Source: Scatophagus argus (Eukaryota; Chordata; Actinopteri; Scatophagidae). From it: a stretch of DNA of 64,000 nucleotides. Position 1 is the stretch's first letter; each line of letters starts with the position of its first letter. A program made the position numbers and the translations under genes. The notes under the pieces were generated by a model that was given only the letters and a program-made list of their open reading frames with translations, did no database searches and was not told the DNA's origin. The DNA is taken from assembly GCF_020382885.2 (NCBI RefSeq), contig NC_058504.1, positions 1,588,501 to 1,652,500 on the forward strand, given 5' to 3'. Positions 32,151 through 58,366 of the stretch are shown here, one piece after another.

Positions 32151-32218
32151 TAGCAAACCGCCGTACATGCAGGATGGCTGAAGAACAACACCACAGCGGC
32201 TTTGACTAAGAATTACCG
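32110..32218 (+). other. FBXO38: Probable FBXO38 5' UTR exon
   Basis: A donor GTAGGC follows at 32219, and the coding exon has its own acceptor at 34154, so an upstream non-coding exon is required. The exon contains a short open frame ATG...TAA (32174-32209, MAEEQHHSGFD), which would be an upstream ORF if the exon is right. The 5' limit is unknown. Confidence 0.5.
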
Positions 32219-34154
32219 GTAGGCCGCCCAGTGGCTCCGGGCCGAGTTACATGTGAATCAGCTTTAGTCTGTGTGCTTGCTGTTTTGTTTACTTGTCTGG
32301 TTTTGTCTTTGTGTACAACGTAGCTCCGGCTATGCTAACTCGTAAGCTAGCTTTAACAAAGACCAGGCTGAACTTTACAGAGTGACAACATTAAAGGAGT
32401 TTGACAGTTGGTGTATAGTAATGGGACTTCTTCACTGTATTTGTCATAGTGTAAATAAACGCTACTGTCATCCGGTTTTAAATAACTGCACTGTCGTTTG
32501 GGCAAGGCTACGAACACACAGTAATGCTCACAATGTTTCTGTAGCTTTGCTCAAAGATTCCCAGCTGCAGTGACATGTGTTCAGTATGCATCTTGCCATC
32601 AGTGAGTTGGCTTCCTTTTGGCCTTCAAAGAAGCTATCTTTTGTCTGGAAAGTAACTTGTTTGGTCTTCTCGAGGGGCACCCAGTTGACTCCGGGTAGTC
32701 GGCGCTGCTCTGTCTAAAGTCTCCTTCACGTGTGCTGTAACGTTAGCCAGATGCGCCTGGCAAATGCATCGATGAAGCGTAAACAACCGGCGTGCCTGCA
32801 AGTCATTTCTAGTCCCTAACGAGGACGAGGTCGGCCTGTCAGTGTGTCGCTACTGGTGCGGTAACATGGACTTTTAGTGCCGGGACTACTTCATGAAATC
32901 TTGCTTTGCTTATGTGAAAAGAAGATATTTTATTATGCGTAAAATTTACATAAGAACTGTGCCTGAAATATAGCACGTTATCTGCAATATTTGGGCTTGA
33001 AATGTATCCTGACTTTTTGTCTGTAGGGCCAAAGAAACTCAACAAGATGTTCCAACCATGCATTTTGAATCACCCTGGTAATGTTGAATATTGATTGATG
33101 CTAAATCAGTGTAGGTATGTGAGAACACATCTGGGTCAGTCAAGTCAGTTTGATATATATAGTGCCAAATCACAACTAACGTTATCTCATGACATCGTTC
33201 ATGTGGGTCTTGAGCATTCTCTTACATTGAGGAGATTTTGCTACACCTTTAAAAACTCAACATACGGAAAGCTGGTTTCGGGTATGACTTAAAGAGAAAA
33301 ACGTGTGCAGTTGTTATTCATAAAAAGCTTACTTTTACCATCTCTAAGCAAAGTTTATGCTTGACATAAGTGATTTTCCTCCCGCGTATGTTGGGAGGAG
33401 AGAGAAGCCTTTGAACAGCTAGTTTGACAAGCACCGAACAGAAAAGACCCTGAGAGGGCACTGCACAAACTGATGCTGGAAACAGTGCAAGACAACTTTC
33501 AACTGTCAACGCTTATTAATGAACCAAGATGTCTAAGATGCAGTAGAGGCAATAAAAATGACCCTTGTTGAAACTGGCTTCATTCCACCATCATTCACCA
33601 ACATTCTCATTACGCTCACATTTGCTCATCATGACTGATGAGTTTGAACCTTGAAAGGCTTGAAGCAGAAGAAAAGGAAAAACATGAAGAGTAGGACAAA
33701 AGAAAGGACGAATTAGAAAAAATGTGTGAGGAGAAGGAGTTTGGTGTTTTAAAATGAATTAAATTTATGTTTCTTCAAATGCACCAGAGTTGTTTATTAA
33801 GCCTCCACTTAGTTTTACAGCAGTTTCTGATTCTGATGTGCATATCAGTGTTATTTAGTTAATTACCAGCTTTTTGGGTTGTGCACAGCCGTTGCCCAAA
33901 CTGTCATCCACCCTGCTTTGAGAAACTGGTTCTTCGGCACATATCCGTGTCACAGCCAGCCTGGGCCATAAAGCACTCGCATCAACTCTGTGTTGTAGAA
34001 TGACAAATGAATTAACCTTGAACCTTGATGATGTGTGTTACAAAGGCAAATCACAGATTGTCAGATTTTACAGTGAATGCTAATAGTTGATTATTACTTT
34101 TACAGTTAACACAGATCCAGTACTTTTAATTAACTTGTTCTTCTTTATGTTTAG

Positions 34155-50330
<16,176 letters not shown>

Positions 50331-50647
50331 ATTCCACAGAAATCCTCGTATCCCAGCATGTGTCAGGCCGCTGCAGTGTCCGAGCTCCTGGCTGTTCTGC
50401 AGGTCAGAGCTGTGGGCGGGACAAGTCGGCGACCCGACCACCTTAATGAAGAAGGAATGACTGCAGTCGAGTGCAACTGGGGAAGGTGCTGCTGCCAAAG
50501 ATGACTTTGACAACAGAAGTGGCCAAAACTAAGCATGTTGAAGGCACTTTGCAAAAACTCTTCCAAAGAATGTATCTTCTGTCATTTGGTTCATGAGGAA
50601 CAGGCTGAAGGCTGAGATATTTTTTAGCCTTTTCCAGTCCTTAGTAA

Positions 50648-50653
50648 AATAAA
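50648..50653 (+). terminator. FBXO38: Candidate FBXO38 polyadenylation signal
   Basis: AATAAA lies 318 nt after the stop codon; a second one is at 50769-50774. Either could end the transcript. Confidence 0.5.
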
Positions 50654-50779
50654 TTGATGACATAAAGTGCATTTGCAACATTTGGGTGAGGTTCACGATA
50701 CAAATCTGATGCCGATTTTCTTTTTATTTGAGCAGAATCTAGAGGTACAAACAGTATATAATGTTCCAAATAAAGGCCT

Positions 50780-52173
50780 CCCTCTCTCAGCTGCTCAGGC
50801 CGTGTTTGACCATGTAACACTAGCTGTCTGCACCACCAGGGTTTCCAGTTCTTTCATTGACCCGTGGCTGCTGTCTGCCCACCTCAGACAGAAATGTCAA
50901 ACAAAACGCTTTTTAATTTAGTTTTAAGTTTATGCCATTTTTTTCATTTGTTTATAACAACTGCTACAAAATTCTACATCTGCAGTTGATCACTTATGAC
51001 CAGTGATCGACCAGAATGCTTTTGACTCTATAGTTCAGGCTGGGTGGGACACATTTTAGGCAACATTTCACTGCTCTGGTAATCACCGTCATGTGTGGAT
51101 AAACTTGGTGGTCTTACAGAGAAATGTCATACTGTGAGCTTGTGTGCACAGACGGATGTACTGACACAGGGAAACCATAGTGTTGTTAAAGTGCTTTAGC
51201 AAAGCTGTGATATTGGAGTTGCAGGTGTGATCTCAGCAGCGTCTGCTCACAGCTGTGATGCACTTCATAGCAGAAGTGCAGTAAATGTGTGGTGTTGCTA
51301 ATTAACAGATTGTCTTACTGGTTGGTTATGTGAATAACGCAGCTTTATCTTGTTCTTGTCTCATATGTTTTGTTATGTTTGTTCTATGGCAAGTTTAAAA
51401 AAAGGTGAGGACCAGGACCCTGCGGTGGATATGAGACCGGATCCTATGCCCATCTAACACCATCAGTTACTAAAGAAGCGACAACCTCTTCTCCTTTTTG
51501 CCACAAAAGAAAAAGCAACACATAAATAATTGTAAATAATTGTAACTGCAGTATTTTGTAGGACATTTAACTAAAGTGTAAAATAGGCTCACTTTCAGGT
51601 TCATAGACAAAACAATAGTTGTTTTGCTAATCACCATTGTTAGCTTAAGCCTATGGCATTTTACATGGAATAAATTAGCCTCACGGCTAGTTTACTATTC
51701 CTCCACTGCTAACAAACAAATCATTTATATAATTTGTAACTTTTTTTTTTTTGGTTCACGGTTGTTTTGAATCACTGCGTCTCCCAGCAGAACATCATGG
51801 TCTGCCAGCTGCCTCCATGTTTCCTCAGTCCGAATGTTGAAGCAGATCAGTGAAATTCTGAGTTTGTTTCTGATCTCATAATAATTCATGTTTTCTCCAA
51901 AATCCCGACTATTTCTATAATTATGATTTATTCATCTTTCTGGCACTAGCAAGATGTGCTGTGTGAATTTTCAAAATAAAGGCATATTTTGCAGATGATG
52001 ACGATGAGGTCAGAGTTTTCACTTTGCATCTACACTCGGAGGACCATGTGGACAAACTGGACCTAACTTCTCACAATTCTGAGTAAATAAGAGTTTGAAT
52101 TTGGAGAATAAATGCAAAATTATGACCACGTTTTTTGTTTTTTTTTATTGTGCACATGGTTTTACTGCTGGGA
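50780..52173. other. Intergenic stretch between FBXO38 and the large transposon
   Basis: I see no gene. AT-rich single-copy-looking DNA, with one T run at about 51742-51753. Confidence 0.4.
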
Positions 52174-52548
52174 CCGGGAAGCGCAAACCAACATTACAAA
52201 ATGTGAAACATTTTTACAACGTTTGAGACAAATTTACATTCTAGAAAACATTTTTACACGTCACAAAAGAAAATCACATTATCAAAGCAAATTTACAAGT
52301 CCCGAAACAATTTTACATTTCAGAAAACAAATAAACATCACGCGAAACACTTTTACAAACGCCGAAACAAATTTACATTTTCAAGAATCAACCGGAAAGG
52401 GAATGTACCAATTCCGGGGTTGGACCGGAAGTGATAACGGGGAGCGGCTAATACGAATTGTTGTCGTTGATGGAGTTCACGGTCATCCAAGATGGACAGC
52501 GGCCAGTCTTTACAGTTTTTAAATAGCATGGACCAGTCGGAAGGACCA
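52174..52548 (+). repeat. Left terminal inverted repeat (375 bp)
   Basis: The repeat contains, from the tip inward: about ten 20-bp units (52191-52390), an ETS-type site ACCGGAAGTG (52424-52433), a start codon at 52492 and the first coding exon. Relative to the right repeat it lacks about 69 bp directly after ATGGACAGCG, keeping the frame. Confidence 0.9.
52191..52390 (+). repeat. Subterminal array of about ten 20-bp motifs
   Basis: The degenerate unit is roughly TTTACA, five or six variable bases, then GAAACAAA, for example TTTACAAGTCCCGAAACAAT and TTTACATTTCAGAAAACAAA. It repeats every 18-22 bp. The mirror array is in the right inverted repeat at about 58150-58349. Regular subterminal repeats are typical transposase-binding sites in other DNA transposons; that role is inferred here. 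Confidence 0.85.
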
Positions 52549-54434
52549 GATATGCTGCAGCGGTGCTAAGATATTTTAGTGAGGGACACTCGTACGCTGT
52601 AATCGCAGACACGATGTCATGTTTACACGGTGTTCATATTAGCTTGAGTCTATCGCAGAAAGGATTACTCCTCTACAAACGCCATACTTATGGCCATCCG
52701 ACAGGAACTCCGTGGACCTGGACAGCTGTCTGGCTACCGCATGATGTGACAGGTGCTCTAACAAAAGTACAATCTGCGAGTGAAGAGGGATCACGTGATG
52801 AATTTGCTCCGGGAGCTCAATCCTCGAGGACGTTAGAGGAGAGCGCACAGAAGGTTTGTCAGAAGAGCTACTCAACGGGGCCGAACCCGTGGCGGGCCGT
52901 CAGGGCCAGCAAGGCCTTCTCTGCTGGCCTGAACACTAGCAGAAGCATCGACCTACATTTACAACCTAAATTCTAATATTTGTTCCATGAAATTGTATTA
53001 ATTTATTCCCAACAGTTTATTATCTTCACTTCGTAGCATGTCTCTCGGCTGCACCGCTTCCAGTACGTGTATGTGGATATTCGATTTTTGTCCAATCAGA
53101 TTTCAGCCTCTATGTGTTGCCATGTCAGTCTAATCTGCCCAGGGCCTTCAGAATCAGTAGTGCTGGCCCACACAATTTAGACTGTGTTAGCCATTGACTG
53201 TTTCTTTAACCAATCAGATTTGACGGGGAAAGCGTCAGCATTCTTCCGCCCTCTGATTGGTTGGTCTGGGCAGAAGTTACATCCAAGTGCGCCTAGCAGT
53301 TCCGAACTGCTCCGGATGATGTTCACGGCACAGTTGCGGTTGTAGTGTAGAGGTTTGAAGTTGTTTTAACTGTGTTTCTTGTTGTAGTAATAATGTTTAT
53401 TATCTTCAACACGCGAAATTCCTCCCTCTATAATGCCGCGCCTTGTCATATTGCGTTTTGAATGTTTTCTAATTTATAATTGCGACGTGATAGTGGTTGT
53501 AGTAAGAGGTGGACTAAGTCAGGTATGTCCCCACTGAAGGCCCAGGTACCAGGTACCGGCCGCCACTGGACCGAACTACATGTGGCACGCGGGTGGTTAT
53601 GATAAACTTAAGCCATTGGGTTTGGCTCTTTCAGGCTGTCTGGATGGATTTTCACGTAGTGCACAAGTGCTGTGGCTTGCGTGTGGACCGACAGATCGTG
53701 ACCCAGGTGTGCTCGCCCACTATTTTCTGTCTTGTGTGCGAAACCTTGGTGTCACTGCCGTGAGACTGAGGACTGATTGCGGCACGGAGAACGGGATCAT
53801 GGCGTCCAGCCACATGTATGGCTCATCCACAAACAACCAGAGGACTGAGTCCTGGTGGTCCGTGTTCACAAAGGGAAGGTAAGTGGCCTTCATTAAGTCT
53901 TTGTGTAACCTTTGATTTCATTCATTCATTCAAACACGTATACGCTAAAAATTGTTATTATTTTATCAGTTTCTGTAGTGTCAGTTCTGGATGGAGCTAT
54001 TTGCAGACCTCAGGGACGTGGGGTACTTCAGTGGGAATCATGAGCATCAGTGTCTGCTGAGATGTTGCCTTGGATGATGTTCTTCAGAAGGACTTGGATG
54101 AGTGTGTGACACTGGATCAGTCACAGGATTCGGCCCTCCAGGACAGCATCATGTCCAGTGAGTGTACTACTTACCACACAGGTAATACTGTGGCGATAGA
54201 TTGATGCTTGTATTTGTTTTCCTTCTACCTTTAATTTAAATGAATGTAATTATGTTTTGTGTTCAACATAGGTTTGGCTCCAGAGACTGTGGATTTAAAA
54301 TTGAACAGGCTGAAGTGGTTGCCTTTGCTGAGGCTCGCCTGACCAGAGATCCATGTGGGGACGCAAACATGCAGGAGTACGTAGACTTAGCCATGGAGCA
54401 CGGTCATTTACAGAAGCCAGAGTACTGCAACTGA
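52492..54434 (+). pseudogene. rve/DDE integrase-like transposase of the large element
   Basis: The N-terminus MDSGQSLQFLNSMDQSEGPD is coded inside the left inverted repeat. A helix-turn-helix-like part follows (VLRYFSEGHSYAVIADTMSC), then KYNLRVKRDHVMNLLRELNP in a shifted frame. The core at 53577-53882 reads HAGGYDKLKPLGLALSGCLD, CVRNLGVTAVRLRTDCGTEN and YGSSTNNQRTESWWSVFTKG, which supplies the second Asp (TDCGTENG) and Glu (QRTESWW) of a DDE triad. The position I expect to be the first Asp (HADGYDK) is Gly. A GTAAGT donor follows at 53880, then further exons near 53975-54180 and 54271-54434 ending EHGHLQKPEYCN. Several frame breaks and a 682-bp MITE insertion (52887-53568) make it dead. Confidence 0.8.
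52887..53568. mobile_element. hAT-like MITE nested in the transposase gene
   Basis: The tips are inverted: left CCGTGGCGGGCC, right (minus strand) CAGTGGCGGCCGG; CAGTGGCGG-type tips are usual for hAT elements. An 8-bp target duplication flanks it, GGCCGAAC (52879-52886) and GACCGAAC (53569-53576), with one mismatch. Removing the insertion restores the line of conserved residues GPN followed by YMWHAGGYDK. It contains no transposase. It carries three CCAATCAGA-type strings (about 53092, 53211 and, inverted, 53255). Confidence 0.82.
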
Positions 54435-54687
54435 ACTGTATCTAAGACTGAAAGAAGCTGCTCAACTGTGGATGGAAGAGAGGTTTATTGTAATAGTGGA
54501 ACATTTGTCACCCACAGCTTAATTATTTCAAAGTGGGAAACATGAATTTAAAAAAAAGCAAAGTAAAGTAATGAGCAGTTATTACATTTTTGTATGGACA
54601 ACAAAACTTTTGAAATACTTGTTTGTTTTTTCATTCCAATTCTAAAACAGTGATTCATAAACAGACAACAGTTTGAGGATCATGGAT

Positions 54688-57600
54688 CTAAAACAACTGA
54701 CCGAGCAAATAAACAAGCTCACATACTTTTAACATTTTAAAAACCTCTTTAACAAAAGCTGCTGCACCTTTAGGTGCACCAATGTCAACAGCACTGATTT
54801 TTAGAGTCCAAGCTCCCGGAGTCATCCAGTCACATGGCTTATAAACGGCCAAGTCCATTTGTGACTTAAACACACTGTATGAATCTCAGAGTGGTAATTT
54901 CAACAACTCTGAACATGTATTTGCCATTGGGAATGGAGAGTCATCCAGGAACTCTGTTTGAGGTAGTGGTTCCAAGCCAGAAGAGGGAAGTGACGTCAGC
55001 CCAGCTGCAAACATCAAAACATCCGCCACAGACACAGCAGCCTCGCCTCCTGCAAAGGAAAAACTGTTAAATGTTGAGATATACCATGGTAATGTGGTTT
55101 TCCAAGTAGCTGAAAAAAAAAACAAACCTTCACTATCAAGGAGACGGTCTGCCCAGCAGGCCAGAGTTTGACTTTCTTTTAGTCTTCTGTTACCACCTGA
55201 AGGGCTGAGGTCAGGTTTCACGAGTCTCTTCAAAGCCAGTGAGTCGCTTTTCAGAGTGGCACAGGATGGCCCAGCAAAGACGGGCTGAAAGACCATCTTT
55301 GAATCTGCAAACACAAGCACTGTTTCACTGCTGTGGTGCCAACTGCATTTAAATAAAGAAAACTGTTAGAGGTTCTCTTCCAGAAAATTACAATCCACCT
55401 AAACAAATGTACATTTGGGGTTGGTTGTGTGTTAATTTAAAGACAAAAAAAAAAACATTCTTTTGATTTGCACATGGCAAGGTGTTACAAAATGCACAAA
55501 TAACACACAGAAACACACCTGCACGAATGACACAGAGGCCGAGGTGGCTGATTATTTATAGATTGGCACAAGGCAGGAAATGGACAGACAGACAGACATC
55601 ACATAGGCTATCAGTTGTGACACTACGGTACAAATTTTGTCACAGTGACTAACTGAGAACAAAAATTTCATACCAAGAAAATCACATCAATAAAAATATG
55701 ATCTTACCGGTCAATTACCTTTGAGTTACGGTCAATAATGCACCATCGGAGGTGGTCTGCCACACGTCCCAGACAGCCTGCTGTCGGTAACTTGTGCTGT
55801 GTCTCGTGATTCTTTCTTGCAGAGCATCCAGTGAAGCAGCATTCTCAATCTGAAAGACATGAAAAACAAACACCCCAGTAAATAATTGTACTTTATATCC
55901 TTGCATATTTTTATTCAGTGGCATACACAGCATTACCCTATCAAAAACTAATAAATGAAGCCAATTCTGTGTGTGTGATGTAGGAAGTAAAATTGTCCCA
56001 AAGCACTACAGGATGTAAAACCTACCACACTGCAGCTTTATGCTACTCTCACCTCTCACAAAGCTTTCCCTATTTCTGCATCAGTTGTTAAATTAACTGC
56101 TGACTTGATTGAAGGCCGGCAAGATAATACAAGAGTTTCTGACAGGAAATGGGGTCCTGGACCTCCATGTGGAAACTGCGATCATCTTTCCTGCCAGGAA
56201 GTATTTATCCTCCCTCACAGCTGTGAATGAATTCATATTGCAAAATTAAAACATACAATACATTATATGCTTTAACATACTGGGAAAAACCACATGCCAT
56301 GTGATGTATATGTTTAATTATCATTAACCAACCATTATTGTAATGCAAATCTTTCAGGTGTTTCATTAGCAGACTTAAAAATTCTTGTCTTGGACCACCT
56401 GTGCCAATTCCCTCCTCAAAAACACCAGCATCATCCGTAAATCTGACCAGCATGTCACAGGTTTCAGAATATGCTGTACACTTGAAACCTCTGACTGCGC
56501 CATCCCAAATATCGGCCCTTGAGATGTTGAACCTGCTGACCCTTTGGTGATCAATAGGAAACGACGGGTTTGCCACAATGTCAGGTAGTGTAATGCTTAT
56601 CTCCTCCCTATAATGACATCAATGGACATCCCAGACATACCTGCAATATTGGACAATAAAAAAACTGGAATACTACAGTCAGAAGTTCATTTTACACTGC
56701 TGTGTGTTGGAAACTGACTACAACCAGCTCCACATCCTCTTCCTCAACACCTGGTGCATACAGGTCCCTGTATTTACCGTTTGGAAATTACAATTTCCAT
56801 GTTGAAACATCTCACAAACACAGATTTCTTCCCAATAAATTAAACAGAAATTATGTGAGTCGCTATCATTTCTTAATCACCTGTAGCAACAAGTCTTGGC
56901 TGGATTTGTTTTAGGTGGATCCATATCCTCAGCATCAGATATTACTATCTGAAAAACAAATTAAATGTCTGAAACAACAACGCTGAAAGTGAGAAACGTC
57001 AGGACTCCACAGTCTTCCCTATCACCTATCAAGGCAAAAGAAAAAGGTGATCCTGCAGTATGGCCCCTCTAGTTCCTTTTTATATTCAGCCAATTTGAAT
57101 GGCTTTCCTGAGCCAGTCTGGACACAAAAGGACATACGGTCCTTCTTGCATGTCCTTGTTAAATGTTCTCATTTTCTGGACAGCTTGTTTGAGTACATTA
57201 GGTGCTTGTACTTCTGGGTCTACAAATAACAGGAGTGTTTTCCCTCTCAGAGGTTTTAAATCGGTTCCATCTGGCATCATCAATCCAATGCTTATCTTAA
57301 AAATGCAAAGATAAGGTTAGTTTCATCTGTTACACATAGGTAATATAAAATATGTTTTATTGCGTTTCCCATTAACTGTGGAGAATGTGGTGTCCCTCCA
57401 CGGTCTGATTTGTGCCACCACAGTTTCACAGTGAGCCAGCCATGACTACAAACCACACTCCAGGTCGTTACACTCACAGGCCCAGTGGCTTTAGCAAAGC
57501 AGCTAGTCCTGCACGAGCTGCTGTTATCCTGCCAAGAGGGCTGCATGCTCTAAAATCTACGCACAGATGCCCGCTCAAAGATATTAAGTTTTCTTTTTAA

Positions 57601-58051
57601 CTTAATTCAATCTGTACAGAAAAATCTAACATGATACAGATTCACCCACCTGGACGTGTTTCCGTTCTTTAGCCCGAAGTCTTCCTCTTGGTCCGTAGTT
57701 AAAGGACTGACGCTCTTTTGACTTGGAGTTTCTGTACTCCATGAACTGCTTATGTGATGGGCCATGTTTTTCTGCTGAAATGAACAAAGCTCCGTTTCAA
57801 AATAGAAAGCTAACAGCCGCTAACCAGTAGCGCTATTCACGTTCATTCCCATACTTCAGATAGCGACCACTATGCTACATAGCATGTTTAGCTTTATCCG
57901 GCTGGTGAGATGGTCCTCACGCGTTTGGTCCTTCCGACTGGTCCACGCTATTTAAAAACTCTAAAGACTGACCGCACGACAAGCAAAACCGCGTAAAGCG
58001 GCCCACATGTTGTCCACAGAACGAGCAAAACTTCACTCTTTCGCTGTCCAT
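54688..58051 (-). pseudogene. HECT-type E3 ubiquitin ligase (G2E3-like) inside the transposon
   Basis: The first exon (57921-58051, in the right inverted repeat) has a double CxxC zinc ribbon, VKFCSFCGQHVG and RFCLSCGQSLEF, then a GTGAGG donor. A basic segment (about 57651-57770, KHGPSHKQFMEYRNSKSKER) and a segment near 57098-57300 (MMPDGTDLKPLRGKTLLLFV) follow. The HECT domain begins near 56595: FNISRADIWDGAVRGFK and GVFEEGIGTGGPRQEFLSLL. It continues with DKYFLAGKMIAVS (about 56178-56216), IENAASLDALQERITRHST (about 55850), ADVLMFAAGLTSLPSSGLEP and PFPMANTCSELLKLPL (about 54886-54930), whose Cys is the thioester-forming residue. Tail near 54840: KSQMDLAVYKP. Several frame breaks inside the HECT part show decay. 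Teleosts have many G2E3-like genes; this one clearly lies inside a mobile element. Confidence 0.82.
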
Positions 58052-58366
58052 CTTGGATCTTGAACTCCATCAACGACAACAATTCGTATTGGCCGCTCCC
58101 CGTTATCACTTCCGGTCCAGCCCCGGAGTTGGTACATTCCCTTTCCGGTTGATTCTTTAACAAGTAAATTTGTTTTGGCGTTTGTAAAAGTGTTTCGCGT
58201 GATGTTTATTTGTTTTCTGAAATGTAAAATTGTTTCGGGACTTGTAAATTCGCTTTGATAATGTGGTTTTGTTTTGTGACGTGTAAAAATGTTTTCTAAA
58301 ATGTAAATTTGTCTCAAACATTGTAAAAGTGTTTCACATTTTGTAATGTTGGTTTGCACTTCCCGG
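57926..58366 (-). repeat. Right terminal inverted repeat (441 bp)
   Basis: Mirror of the left repeat, with the mirrored 20-bp array (about 58150-58349), the ETS-type site (58107-58116, CACTTCCGGT on the plus strand) and the start codon at 58051. It is the more complete version because it keeps the zinc-ribbon codons lost from the left copy. Confidence 0.9.

Larger units (their letters stand above)
52174..58366. mobile_element. 6.2-kb two-gene DNA transposon (IS3EU-like, with HECT ligase)
   Basis: The left end (52174-52548) and right end (57926-58366) are long inverted repeats beginning CCGGGAAG(C/T)GCAAACCAAC and about 90% alike by eye. The left is shorter because of one internal deletion of about 69 bp. 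Between them two convergent broken genes meet: an rve/DDE-type transposase (plus, 52492-54434) and a HECT ubiquitin ligase (minus, 54688-58051). I see no certain target duplication (GCTGGGA at left, CCACCGT at right). The integrase-like transposase places it with rve-type cut-and-paste elements, probably IS3EU. A Polinton is unlikely: it is far too short and no polymerase, protease or capsid gene is visible. Both genes are decayed, so this copy is inactive. Confidence 0.85.

Noticed and set aside
52174-58366. Polinton/Maverick or LTR element
   Set aside because: There are inverted rather than direct terminal repeats, only 6.2 kb, and no polymerase, protease, reverse transcriptase or capsid-like frame is visible; the parts fit a two-gene cut-and-paste transposon.
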